Positions 24,401 to 36,400 of a stretch of 64,000 bases of DNA are shown here, in pieces; position 1 is the first letter of the stretch; each line of letters begins with the position of its first letter. The notes beneath the pieces were generated by a model. That model had not been told where the DNA came from, made no database searches, and worked only from the letters and a program-made list of their open reading frames with translations. Both the position numbers and the translations under genes were made by a program. The DNA lies in contig NC_088297.1 of NCBI RefSeq assembly GCF_032854445.1, forward strand, positions 862,169 to 926,168, written 5' to 3'. The DNA is from Liolophura sinensis. Lineage: Eukaryota; Mollusca; Polyplacophora; Chitonida; Chitonidae.

Positions 24401-27400
24401 TGGATTTAATGTTGGAGCAGACTAGATACTCTCGGTCTTTGTGGATTTAATGTAGGAACAGACTAGACACTCTCAGTCTTTGTGGATTTAATATTCGACC
24501 AAACTGGACATTCTCAGTCTTTGTGGATTTAATGGTGGAGCACAGTAGAATACTCTCAGTCTTTGTGGATTTAATATTGGAGCAGACGAGACACTCTCGG
24601 TCTTTGTGGATTTAATGTAGTAAGAGACTAGACATTCTCAGTCTTTGTGGATTTAATGTTTGAGCATACTAGTCAGTCTCGGTCTTTGTGGATTTAATGT
24701 TGGAGCAGACTAGACACTCTCGGTCTTTGTGAATTTAATGTAGGAAGAGACTAGACTCTCTCAGTCCTTGTGGATTTAATGTTTGAGCATACTAGACACT
24801 ATCGGTCTTTGTGGATTTAATGTTGGAACAGACTAGATACTCTTAGTCTTTGTAGATTTAATTTTGGAACAGACTAGATACTGTTAGTCTTTGTGGATTT
24901 AATGGAGGAACAGACTAGATACTCTCAGTCTTCGTGGATTTAATATTGGAGCATACTAGACACTCTAAGTCTTTGTGGATTTAATGTTGGAGCAGACTAG
25001 ACACTCTCAGTCTTTGTGGATTTAATGTTGGAGCAGACTAGATACTCTCGGTCGTTTTGGATTTAATGTATGAACAGACTAGGTACTCTCAGTCTTTGTG
25101 GATTTAATGTTGCAGCATACTAGACACTCTAAGTCTTTGTGGATTTAATGTTGGAGCAGACTAGACACTCTCGGTCTTTGTGGATTTAATATTGGAGCAT
25201 ACTAGACACTCTCAGTCTTTGTGGATTTAATGGTGGAGCACAGTAGAATACTCTCAGTCTTTGTGCATTTAATATTGGAGCAGACTAGACACTCTCGGTC
25301 TTTGTGGATTTAATGTTGGAGCAGACTAGACACTCTCGGTCTTTTTGGATTTAATGTAGGAACAGACTAGATACTCTCAGTCTTTGTGGATTTAATGTTG
25401 GAGCATACTAGACACACTCAGTCTGTGTGGATTTAATGTTGGAGCAGACTAGACACTCTCGGTCTTTGTGGATTTAATGTTGGAGCAGACTAGATACTCT
25501 CGGTCTTTGTGGATTTAATGTAGGAACAGACTAGATACTCTCAGTCTTTGTGGATTTAATGTTGGAACAGACTAGATACTCTCAGTTTTTGTGGATTTAA
25601 TGTAGGAACAGACTAGATACTTTTAGTCTTTGTGGATTTAATGTTGGATCATACTAGACACTCTCAGTCTGTGTGGATTTAATGTTGGAGCATACTAGAC
25701 ACTCTCGGTCTTTGTGGATTTAATGTTGGAGCAGACTAGATACTCTCAGTCTTTGTGGATTTAATGTAGGAACAGACTAGATACTCTCAGTCTTTGTGGA
25801 TTTAATGTTGGAGCAGGTTAGATACTCTCAGTCTTTGTGGATTTAATGTAGGAACAGACTAGATACTCTCAGTCTTTGTGGATTTAATGTTGGAGCAGAC
25901 TAGACACTCTCAGTCTGTGTGGATTTAATGTTGGAGCAGACTAGACACTCTCGGTCTTTGTGGATTTAATGTAGGAACAGACTAGACACTCTCAGTCTTT
26001 GTGGATTTATTGTAGGAACAGACTAGATACTCTCAGTCTTTGTGGATTTAATGTTGGAGCAGACTAAAAACTCTCAGTCATTGTGGATTTAATGTTGGAG
26101 CAGACTAGACACTCTCGGTCTTTGTGGATTTAATGTAGGAACAGACTAGACATTCTCGGTCTTTGTGGATTTAATGTAGGAACAGACTAGATACTCTCAG
26201 TCTTTGTGGATTTAATGTTGGAGCAAACTAGACACTCTCAGTCTTTGTGGATTTAATGTAGGAACAGACTACATACTCTCAGTCTTTGGGGATTTAATGT
26301 AGGAACAGACTAGATACTCTCAGTCTTTGTGGATTTAATGTTGGAACAGACTAGATACTCTCAGTCTTTGTGGATTTAATGTTGGAGCATACTAGACACT
26401 CTCAGTCTGTGTGGATTTAATGTTGGAGCAGACTAGACACTGTCGGTCTTTGTGGATTTAATGTAGGAACAGACTAGACACTCTTGGTCTTTGTGGATTT
26501 AATGTAGGAACAGACTGGATACTCTCAGTCTTTGTGGATTTAATGTTGGAGCATACTAGACACTCTCAGTCTGTGTGGATTTAATGTTGGAGCTGACTAG
26601 ACACACTTGGTCTTTGTGGATTTAATGTAGGAACAGACTAGACACTCTCGGTCTTTGTGGATTTAATGTAGGAACAGACTAGATACTCTCAGTCTTTGTG
26701 GATTTAATGTTGGAGCAAACTAGACACTCTCAGTCGTTGTGGATTTAATGTAGGAACAGACTAGATACTCTCAGTCTTTGTGGATTTAATGTAGGAACAG
26801 ACTAGATACTCTCAGTCTTTGGGGATTTAATGTTGGAACAGACTAGATACTCTCAGTCTTTGTGGATTTAATGTTGGAACAGACTACACACTCTCGGTCT
26901 TTGTGGATTTAATGTTGGAGCATACTAGACACTCTCAGTCTTTGTGGATTTAATGTTGGAGCACAGTAGAACACTCTCAGTCTTTGTGGATTTAATATTG
27001 GAGCAGACTAGACACTCTCGGTCTTTGTGGATTTAATGTTGGAGCAGACTAGACACTCTCGGTCTTTTTGGATTTAATGTAGGAACAGACTAGATACTCT
27101 CAGTCTTTGTGGATTTAATGTTGGAGCATACTAGACACACTCAGCCTGTGTGGATTTAATGTTGGAGCAGACTAGACACTCTCGGTTTTTGTGGATTTAA
27201 TGTTGGAGCAGACTAGATACTCTCAGTCTTTGTGGATTTAATGTAGGAACAGACTAGATACTCTCAGTCTTTGTGGATTTAATGTTGGAACAGACTAGAT
27301 ACTCTCAGTTTTTGTGGATTTAATGTAGGAACAGACTAGATACTTTTAGTCTTTGTGGATTTAATGTTGGATCATACTAGACACTCTCAGTCTGTGTGGA

Positions 27401-30400
27401 TTTAATGTTGGAGCATACTAGACACTCTCGGTCTTTGTGGATTTAATGTTGGAGCAGACTAGATACTCTCAGTCTTTGTGGATTTAATGTAGGAACAGAC
27501 TAGATACTCTCAGTCTTTGTGGATTTAATGTTGGAACAGGTTAGATACTCTCAGTCTTTGTGGATTTAATGTAGGAACAGACTAGATACTCTCAGTCTTT
27601 GTGGATTTAATGTTGGAGCAGACTAGACACTCTCAGTCTGTGTGGATTTAATGTTGGAGCAGACTAGACACTCTCGGTCTTTGTGGATTTAATGTAGGAA
27701 CAGACTAGACACTCTCAGTCTTTGTGGATTTATTGTAGGAACAGACTAGATACTCTCAGTCTTTGTGGATTTAATGTTGGAGCAGACTAAAAACTCTCAG
27801 TCATTGTGGATTTAATGTTGGAGCAGACTAGACACTCTCGGTCTTTGTGGATTTAATGTAGGAACAGACTAGACATTCTCGGTCTTTGTGGATTTAATGT
27901 TGGAGCATACTAGATACTCTCAGTTTTTGTGGATTTAATATTGGAGCAGACTAGACACTCTCAGTCTTTATGGATTTAATGGTGGAGCACAGTAGAATAC
28001 TCTCAGTCTTTGTGGATTTAATATTGGAGCAGACTAGATACTCTCGGTCTTTGTGGATTTAATGTTGGGGCAGACCAGACACTCTCGGTCTTTGTGGATT
28101 GCATATTGGAGCAGACTAGATACTCTCAGTCATTGTGGATTTAATGGTGGAGCACAGTAGAATACTCTCAGTCTTTGTGGATTTAATGTAGGAACAGACT
28201 AGATATTCTCAGTCTTTGTGGATTTAATGTTGGAGCATGCAAGACAATCTCAGTCTTTGTGGATTTAATGTTGGAGCAGACTAGACACTCTTGGTCTTTG
28301 TAGATTTAATGGAGGAACAGACTAGATACTCTCAGTCTTCGTGGATTTAATATTGGAGCATGCAAGACAATCTCAGTCTTTGTGGATTTAATGTTGGAGC
28401 AGACTAGACACTCTTGGTCTTTGTAGATTTAATGGAGGAACAGACTAGATACTCTCAGTCTTCGTGGATTTAATATTGGAGCATACTAGACACTCTAAGT
28501 CTTTGTGGATTTAATGTTGGAGCAGACTAGATACTCTCGGTCTTTTTGGATTTAATGTATGAACAGACTAGGTACTCTCAGTCTTTGTGGATTTAATGTT
28601 GGAGCATACTAGACACTCTAAGTCTTTGTGGATTTAATGTTGGAGCATACTAGACACTCTCAGTCTGTGTGGATTTAATGTTGGAGCAGACTAGACACTC
28701 TCGGTCTTTGTGGATTTAATGTTGGAGCAGACTAGATACTCTCGGTCTTTGTGGATTTAATGTAGGAACAGACTAGATACTCTCAGTCTTTGTGGATTTA
28801 ATGTTGGAACAGACTAGATACTCTCAGTGTTTGTGGATTTAATGTAGGAACAGACTAGATACTTTTAGTCTTTGTGGATTTAATGTTGGAGCATACTAGA
28901 CACTCTCAGTCTGTGTGGATTTAATGTTGGAGCAGACTAGACACTCTCGGTCTTTGTGGATTTAATGTTGGAGCATACTAGACACACTCTCAGTCTTTGT
29001 GGATTTAATGTAGGAACAGACTAGATACTCTCAGTCTTTGTGGATTTAATGTTGGAGCAGGTTAGATACTCTCAGTCTTTGTGGATTTAATGTAGGAACA
29101 GACTAGATACTCTCAGTCTTTGTGGATTTAATGTTGGAGCAGACTAGACACTCTCAGTCTGTGTGGATTTAATGTTGGAGCAGACTAGACACTCTCGGTC
29201 TTTGTGGATTTAATGTAGGAACAGACTAGACACTCTCAGTCTTTGTGGATTTATTGTAGGAACAGACTAGATACTCTCAGTCTTCGTGGATTTAATGTTG
29301 GAGCAGACTAAAAACTCTCAGTCATTGTGGATTTAATGTTGGAGCAGACTAGACACTCTCGGTCTTTTTGGATTTAATGTAGGAACAGACTAGACATTCT
29401 CGGTCTTTGTGGATTTAATGTAGGAAGAGACTAGATATTCTCAGTCTTTGTGGATTTAATGTTGGAGCAAACTAGACACTCTCAGTCTTTGTGGATTTAA
29501 TGTAGGAACAGACTACATACTCTTAGTCTTTGGGGATTTAATGTAGGAACAGACTAGATACTCTCAGTCTTTGTGGATTTAATGTTGGAACAGACTAGAT
29601 ACTCTCAGTGTTTGTGGATTTAATGTTGGAGCATACTAGACACTCTCAGTGTGTGTGGATTTAATGTTGGAGCAGACTAGACACTGTCGGTCTTTGTGGA
29701 TTTAATGTAGGAACAGACTAGACACTCTTGGTCTTTGTGGATTTAATGTAGGAACAGACTGGATACTCTCAGTCTTTGTGGATTTAATGTTGGAGCATAC
29801 TAGACACTCTCAGTCTGTGTGGATTTAATGTTGGAGCTGACTAGACACTCTCTGTCTTTGTGGATTTAATGTAGGAACAGACTAGACATTCTCGGTCTTT
29901 GTGGATTTAATGTAGGAACAGACTAGATACTCTCAGTCTTTGTGGATTTAATGTTGGAGCAAACTAGACACTCTCAGTCGTTGTGGATTTAATGTAGGAA
30001 CAGACTAGATACTCTCAGTCTTTGTGGATTTAATGTAGGAACAGACTAGATACTCTCAGTCTTTGTGGATTTAATGTTGGAACAGACTAGGTACTCTCAG
30101 TCTTTGTGGATTTAATGTTGGAACAGACTAGATACTCTCAGTCTTTGTGGATTTAATGTTGGAACAGACTAGATACTCTCAGTCTTTGTGGATTTAATGT
30201 AGGAACAGACTAGATACTCTCAGTCTTTGTGGATTTAATGTTGGAGCATACTAGACACTCTCAGTCTTTGTGGATTTAATGGTGGAGCACAGTAGAATAC
30301 TCTCAGTCTTTGTGGATTTAATATTGGAGCAGACTAGACACTCTCGGTCTTTGTGGATTTAATGTAGGAACAGACTAGATACTCTCGGTCTTTGTGGATT

Positions 30401-33400
30401 TAATGTTGGAGCATACTAGATACTCTCAGTTTTTGTGGATTTAATATTGGAGCAGACTATACACTCTCAGTCTTTGTGGATTTAATGGTGGAGCACAGTA
30501 GAATACTCTCAGTCTTTGTGGATTTAATATTGGAGCAGACTAGATACTCTCGGTCTTTGTGGATTTAATGTTGGAGCAGACTAGATACTCTCAGTCTTTG
30601 TGGATTTAATGTAGGAACAGACTAGATACTCTCAGTTCTTGTGGATTTAATGTTGGAGCATACTAGACACTCTCAGTCTTTGTGGATTTAATGTTGGAGC
30701 AGACTAGACACTCTCGGTCTTTGTGGATTTAATGTAGGAACAGACTAGATACTCTCAGTCTTTGTGGATTTAATGTTGGAGCAGACTAGACACTCTCAGT
30801 CTGTGTGGATTTAATGTTGGAGCAGACTAGACACTCTCGGTCTTTGTGGATTTAATGTAGGAACAGACTAGACACTCTCAGTCTTTGTGGATTTATTGTA
30901 GGAACAGACTAGATACTCTCAGTCTTTGTGGATTTAATGTTGGAGCAGACTAAAAACTCTCAGTCATTGTGGATTTAATGTTGGAGCAGACTAGACACTC
31001 TCGGTCTTTGTGGATTTAATGTAGGAACAGAGTAGACATTCTCGGTCTTTGTGGATTTAATGTTGGAGCATACTAGATACTCTCAGTTTTTGTGGATTTA
31101 ATATTGGAGCAGACTAGACACTCTCAGTCTTTATGGATTTAATGGTGGAGCACAGTAGAATACTCTCAGTCTTTGTGGATTTAATATTGGAGCAGACTAG
31201 ATACTCTCGGTCTTTGTGGATTTAATGTTGGGGCAGACCAGACACTCTCGGTCTTTGTGGATTGCATATTGGAGCAGACTAGATACTCTCAGTCATTGTG
31301 GATTTAATGGTGGAGCACAGTAGAATACTCTCAGTCTTTGTGGATTTAATGTAGGAACAGACTAGATATTCTCAGTCTTTGTGGATTTAATGTTGGAGCA
31401 TGCTAGACAATCTCAGTCTTTGTGGATTTAATCTTGGAGCAGACTAGACACTCTTGGTCTTTGTAGACTTAATTGAGGAACAGACTAGATACTCTCAGTC
31501 TTCGTGGATTTAATATTGGAGCATACTAGACACTCTAAGTCTTTGTGGATTTAATGTTGGAGCAGACTAGACACTCTCAGTCTTTGTGGATTTAATGTTG
31601 GAGCAGACTAGATACTCTCGGTCTTTTTGGATTTAATGTAGGAACAGACTAGGTACTCTCAGTCTTTGTGGATTTAATGTTGGAGCATACTAGACACTCT
31701 AAGTCTTTGTGGATTTAATGTTGGAGCAGACTAGACACTCTCGGTCTTTGTGGATTTAATATTGGAGCATACTAGACACTCTCAATCTTTGTGGATTTAA
31801 TGGTGGAGCACAGTAGAATACTCTCAGTCTTTGTGGATTTAATATTGGAGCAGACTAGACACTCTCGGTCTTTGTGGATTTAATGTTGGAGCAGACTAGA
31901 CACTCTCGGTCTTTTTGGATTTAATGTAGGAACAGACTAGATACTCTCAGTCTTTGTGGATTTAATGTTGGAGCATACTAGACACTCTCAGTCTGTGTGG
32001 ATTTAATGTTGGAGCAGACTAGACACTCTCGGTCTTTGTGGATTTAATGTTTGAGCAGACTAGATACTCTCGGTCTTTGTGGATTTAATGTAGGAACAGA
32101 CTAGATACTCTCAGTCTTTGTGGATTTAATGTTGGAACAGACTAGATACTCTCAGATTTTGTGGATTTAATGTAGGAACAGACTAGATACTTTTAGTCTT
32201 TGTGGATTTAATGTTGGAGCATACTAGACACTCTCAGTCTGTGTGGATTTAATGTTGGAGCAGACTAGACACTCTCGGTCTTTGTGGATTTAATGTTGGA
32301 GCAGACTAGATACTCTCAGTCTTTGTGGATTTAATGTAGGAACAGACTAGATACTCTCAGTCTTTGTGGATTTAATGTTGGAGCAGGTTAGATACTCTCA
32401 GTCTTTGTGGATTTAATGTTGGAGCAGACTAGACACTCTCAGTCTGTGTGGATTTAATGTTGGAGCAGACTAGACACTCTCGGTCTTTGTGGATTTAATG
32501 TAGGAACAGACTAGACACTCTCAGTCTTTGTGGATTTATTGTAGGAACAGACTAGATACTCTCAGTCTTTGTGGATTTAATGTTGGAGCAGACTAAAAAC
32601 TCTCAGTCATTGTGGATTTAATGTTGGAGCAGACTAGCCACTCTCGGTCTTTGTGGATTTAATGTAGGAACAGACTAGACATTCTCGGTCTTTGTGGATT
32701 TAATGTAGGAACAGACTAGATTCTCTCAGTCTTTGTGGATTTAATGTTGGAGCAAACTAGACACTCTCAGTCTTTGTGGATTTAATGTAGGAACAGACTA
32801 CATACTCTCAGTCTTTGGGGATTTAATGTAGGAACAGACTAGATACTCTCAGTCTTTGTGGATTTAATGTTGGAGCAGACTAGATACTCTCAGTGTTTGT
32901 GGATTTAATGTTGGAGCATACTAGACACTCTCAGTCTGTGTGGATTTAATGTTGGAGCAGACTAGACACTGTCGGTCTTTGTGGATTTAATGTAGGAACA
33001 GACTAGACACTCTTGGTCTTTGTGGATTTAATGTAGGAACAGACTGGATACTCCCAGTCTTTGTGGATTTAATGTTGGAGCATACTAGACACTCTCAGTC
33101 TGTGTGGATTTAATATTGGAGCTGACTAGACACTCTCGGTCTTTGTGGATTTAATGTTGGAACAGACTAGACATTCTCGGTCTTTGTGGATTTAATGTAG
33201 GAACAGACTAGATACTCTCAGTCTTTGTGGATTTAATGTTGGAGCAAACTAGACACTCTCAGTCGTTGTGGATTTAATGTAGGAACAGACTAGATACTCT
33301 CAGTCTTTGTGGATTTAATGTAGGAACAGACTAGATACTCTCAGTCTTTGTGGATTTAATGTTGGAACAGACTAGATACTCTCAGTCTTTGTGGATTTAA

Positions 33401-36400
33401 TGTTGGAACAGACTAGATACTCTCAGTCTTTGTGGATTTAATGTTGGAACAGACTAGATACTCTCAGTCTTTGTGGATTTAATGTTGGAGCATACTAGAC
33501 ACTCTCAGTCTTTGTGGATTTAATGGTGGAGCACAGTAGAATACTCTCAGTCTTTGTGGATTTAATATTGGAGCAGACTAGACACTCTCGGTCTTTGTGG
33601 ATTTAATGTAGGAACAGACTAGATACTCTCGGTCTTTGTGTAATTAGTGTTGGAGCATACTAGATACTCTCAGTTTTTGTGGATTTAATATTGGAGCAGA
33701 CTATACACTCTCAGTCTTTGTGGATTTAATGGTGGAGCACAGTAGAATACTTTCAGTCTTTGTGGATTTAATATTGGAGCAGACTAGATACTCTCGGTCT
33801 TTGTGGATTTAATGTTGGAGCAGACTAGATACTCTCAGTCTTTGTGGATTTAATGTAGGAACAGACTAGATACTCTCAGTCCTTGTGGATTTAATGTTGG
33901 AGCATACTAGACACTCTCAGTCATTGTGGATTTAATGTTGGAGCAGACTAGACACTCTCGGTCTTTGTGGATTTAATATTGGAGCAGACTAGACACTCTC
34001 AGTCTTTGTGGATTTAATGGTGGAGCACAGTAGAATACTCTCAGTCTTTGTGGATTTAATATTGGAGGAGACTAGATACTCTCGGTCTTTTTGGATTTAA
34101 TGTTGGAGCAGACTAGATACTCTCGGTCTTTGTGGATTTAATGTTGGAGCAGACTAGACACTCTCGGTCTTTGTGGATTTAATATTGGAGCAGACTAGAC
34201 ACTCTAAGTCTTTGTGGATTTAATGGTGGAGCACAGTAGAATACTCTCAGTCTTTGTGGATTTAATATTGGAGCAGACTAGATACTCTCGGTCTTTGTGA
34301 ATTTAATGTTGGAGCAGACTAGACACTCTCGGTCTTTGTGGATTTAATGTCGGATCAGACTAGATACTCTCAGTCATTGTGGATTTAATATTGGAGCAGA
34401 CTAGACACTTTCAGTCTTTGTGGATTTAATGTTGGAGCACAGTAGAATACTCTCGTTTTCGTGGATTTAATGTTGGAGCAGACTAGACACTCTCGGTCTT
34501 TGTGAATTTAATCTTGGAACAGACTAGATACTCTCAGTCTTTGTGGATTTAATAGTGGAGCACAGTAGAATACTCGTTGTCACCCAGTGTGTATTCTTTG
34601 GATTTCCATAATTTTTACATAATTTCCTGCAGATCTTACGTGATGTCTGTTTTTTGTTGCAGCCAGGGCCTAATGGTCGCTGACTTAGTAGAAAACATGG
34701 ACCTTTTACGCTTCAACATGAGGTGGCCATTTTATTTTCAGTCAGGTTTGGGCGATAACGTATTTTCTCTAGCTATTTCTGACGTTCTCGTCACTGTCTT
34801 TTTCAGCCATCATAAAAAATTGCCGTGATGCTTTGAAGGTTGCTACAGAAAGCTGGATCGTGCGATTGGACGGCGAGCATCTTAGTCCACCACCCACGAC
34901 CAGAGCCAATGAAATCATCATTCCTATCGCATTTGTTGCCTTATTTACGCTGATTGTACTGACGCTTACTCTGCACTATTGGAGGTAACTGATGCAAAGA
35001 TTGGCGAGTCTGTTGCGGACGTTTTGGGGCCATAAAGTAGGCAACATATTCAGATTTTAGGTTTTCAATTACGTCCAAAATCGCTTAATGGAATCAACCC
35101 CAGATACCTTGAGTCCCTTTATATATGTAAAGTTTCACTGCATGGAAAATTAGGTACATCATAAAAATCTCCATGACGTCATGAGAGATGTAAGGCTTCA
35201 CTCAGTGGGTATGGGGTATGGGTGGGGGCTAGGGAGGACATCTCAAATAAACTCTGTAGATGTTTCACTTCATGGAAAATTGGGCGCATCTCAATTATAG
35301 ATGTAAAGTTTCAATATTGGAGAAAACTGGGCACATGTATAAAACCTTTTAGATATAAAGCTGGGAAATTAGGCACATCTCATAGACAACCTATAGATTT
35401 AATGTTTCACATTATGGTAAATTGGACACATTTCGTATAACCCTTCACTCAGTGAATAATTGGGCAGGTCTCAAACAAATCTTATAAGTGTGAAGTTTTC
35501 CAAAATAAAAATATGAGCACATCTCAAATATAAAATCTTATAGATGTAATGTTTCACTGAATGGAAAATTGGGCACACCTTAAATAAACCTTACAGGTGT
35601 TACGTTTCACTGAATGGAAAATTGGGCATATCTTAAATAAACCTTACAGGTGTTACGTTTCACTGAATGGAAAATTGGGCACACCTTAAATAAACCTTAC
35701 AGTTGTTACGTTTCACTGAATGGAAAATTGGGCACATCTTAAATAAACCTTACAGTTGTTACGTTTCACTGAATGCAAAATTGGGTACATCTTAAATAAA
35801 TCTTGCAGGCGTTACGTTTCACTGAATGGAAAATTGAGCACATCTTAAATAAACCTTACAGTTGTTACGTTTCACTGAATGCAAAGTTGCAAGATCTCAA
35901 ACATGTCTTTTAGATGTCAGGTTTCGCTACATGAAAAATTGGGCACATCTTAACTTATAGGTGTAAGGTTTCAATAATGGACAAAACTGGGCACATATAT
36001 CAAATAAACCTTATAGGTGTAAGGTTTCGCTAAATGCAAAAATGGGCACATGTGAACCAAGTCTTACAGATATAAGGTTTCGCTACATGAAACATTGGAC
36101 ACATCTTAAATAAACGCTAGAGGTGTAAGGTTTCGCTAGATGGAAAAGTAGGCACATCTCAGATGAACCTTACATCTGTAACGTTTCACCAAATGGAAAA
36201 ATGAGCACATCTCAAATGAATCTCAAACATGTATAGTCTCAATAAATGGAAACTTGGGCACATCTCAGATAAATCTTACATATTTAAGGCATCGTTACAT
36301 GGAAAATTGTGCACACCTCAGATAATCCTTAAAGGTGTAAAGTTTCTCCAGATGAAAAATTGAGCACATATCAAGTATAAAGTTTAAGGTGTATAAATGT

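Larger units (their letters stand above)
20648..34575. repeat. 41-bp minisatellite, about 13.9 kb (roughly 340 units)
   Basis: Unit built from CTTTGTGGATTTAATGTTGG, AACAGACTAG and ATACTCTCAGT. Common variants: GGAGCAGAC, TAGGAACAGAC, GACACTCTCGG, and a 42-bp form with GGTGGAGCACAGTAGAATAC. The period is not a multiple of three, so no long frame is open. The first unit at the left edge is degenerate; the right edge stops at AATACTCGTTGTCACCC. The whole array is inside intron 3. Confidence 0.97.
20487..34806 (+). other. Intron 3 of the membrane-protein gene (14.3 kb)
   Basis: Almost entirely the 41-bp minisatellite. Only about 160 bases at the left and 230 at the right are unique. No exon was recognised. 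Confidence 0.75.

Noticed and set aside
20648-34575. CRISPR-like regular repetition
   Set aside because: Units are contiguous with no unique spacers, the host is an animal, and there are no cas genes.
20648-34575. Centromeric satellite
   Set aside because: The array is short, bounded by exons of a single gene, and shows no recognisable CENP-B-like box.
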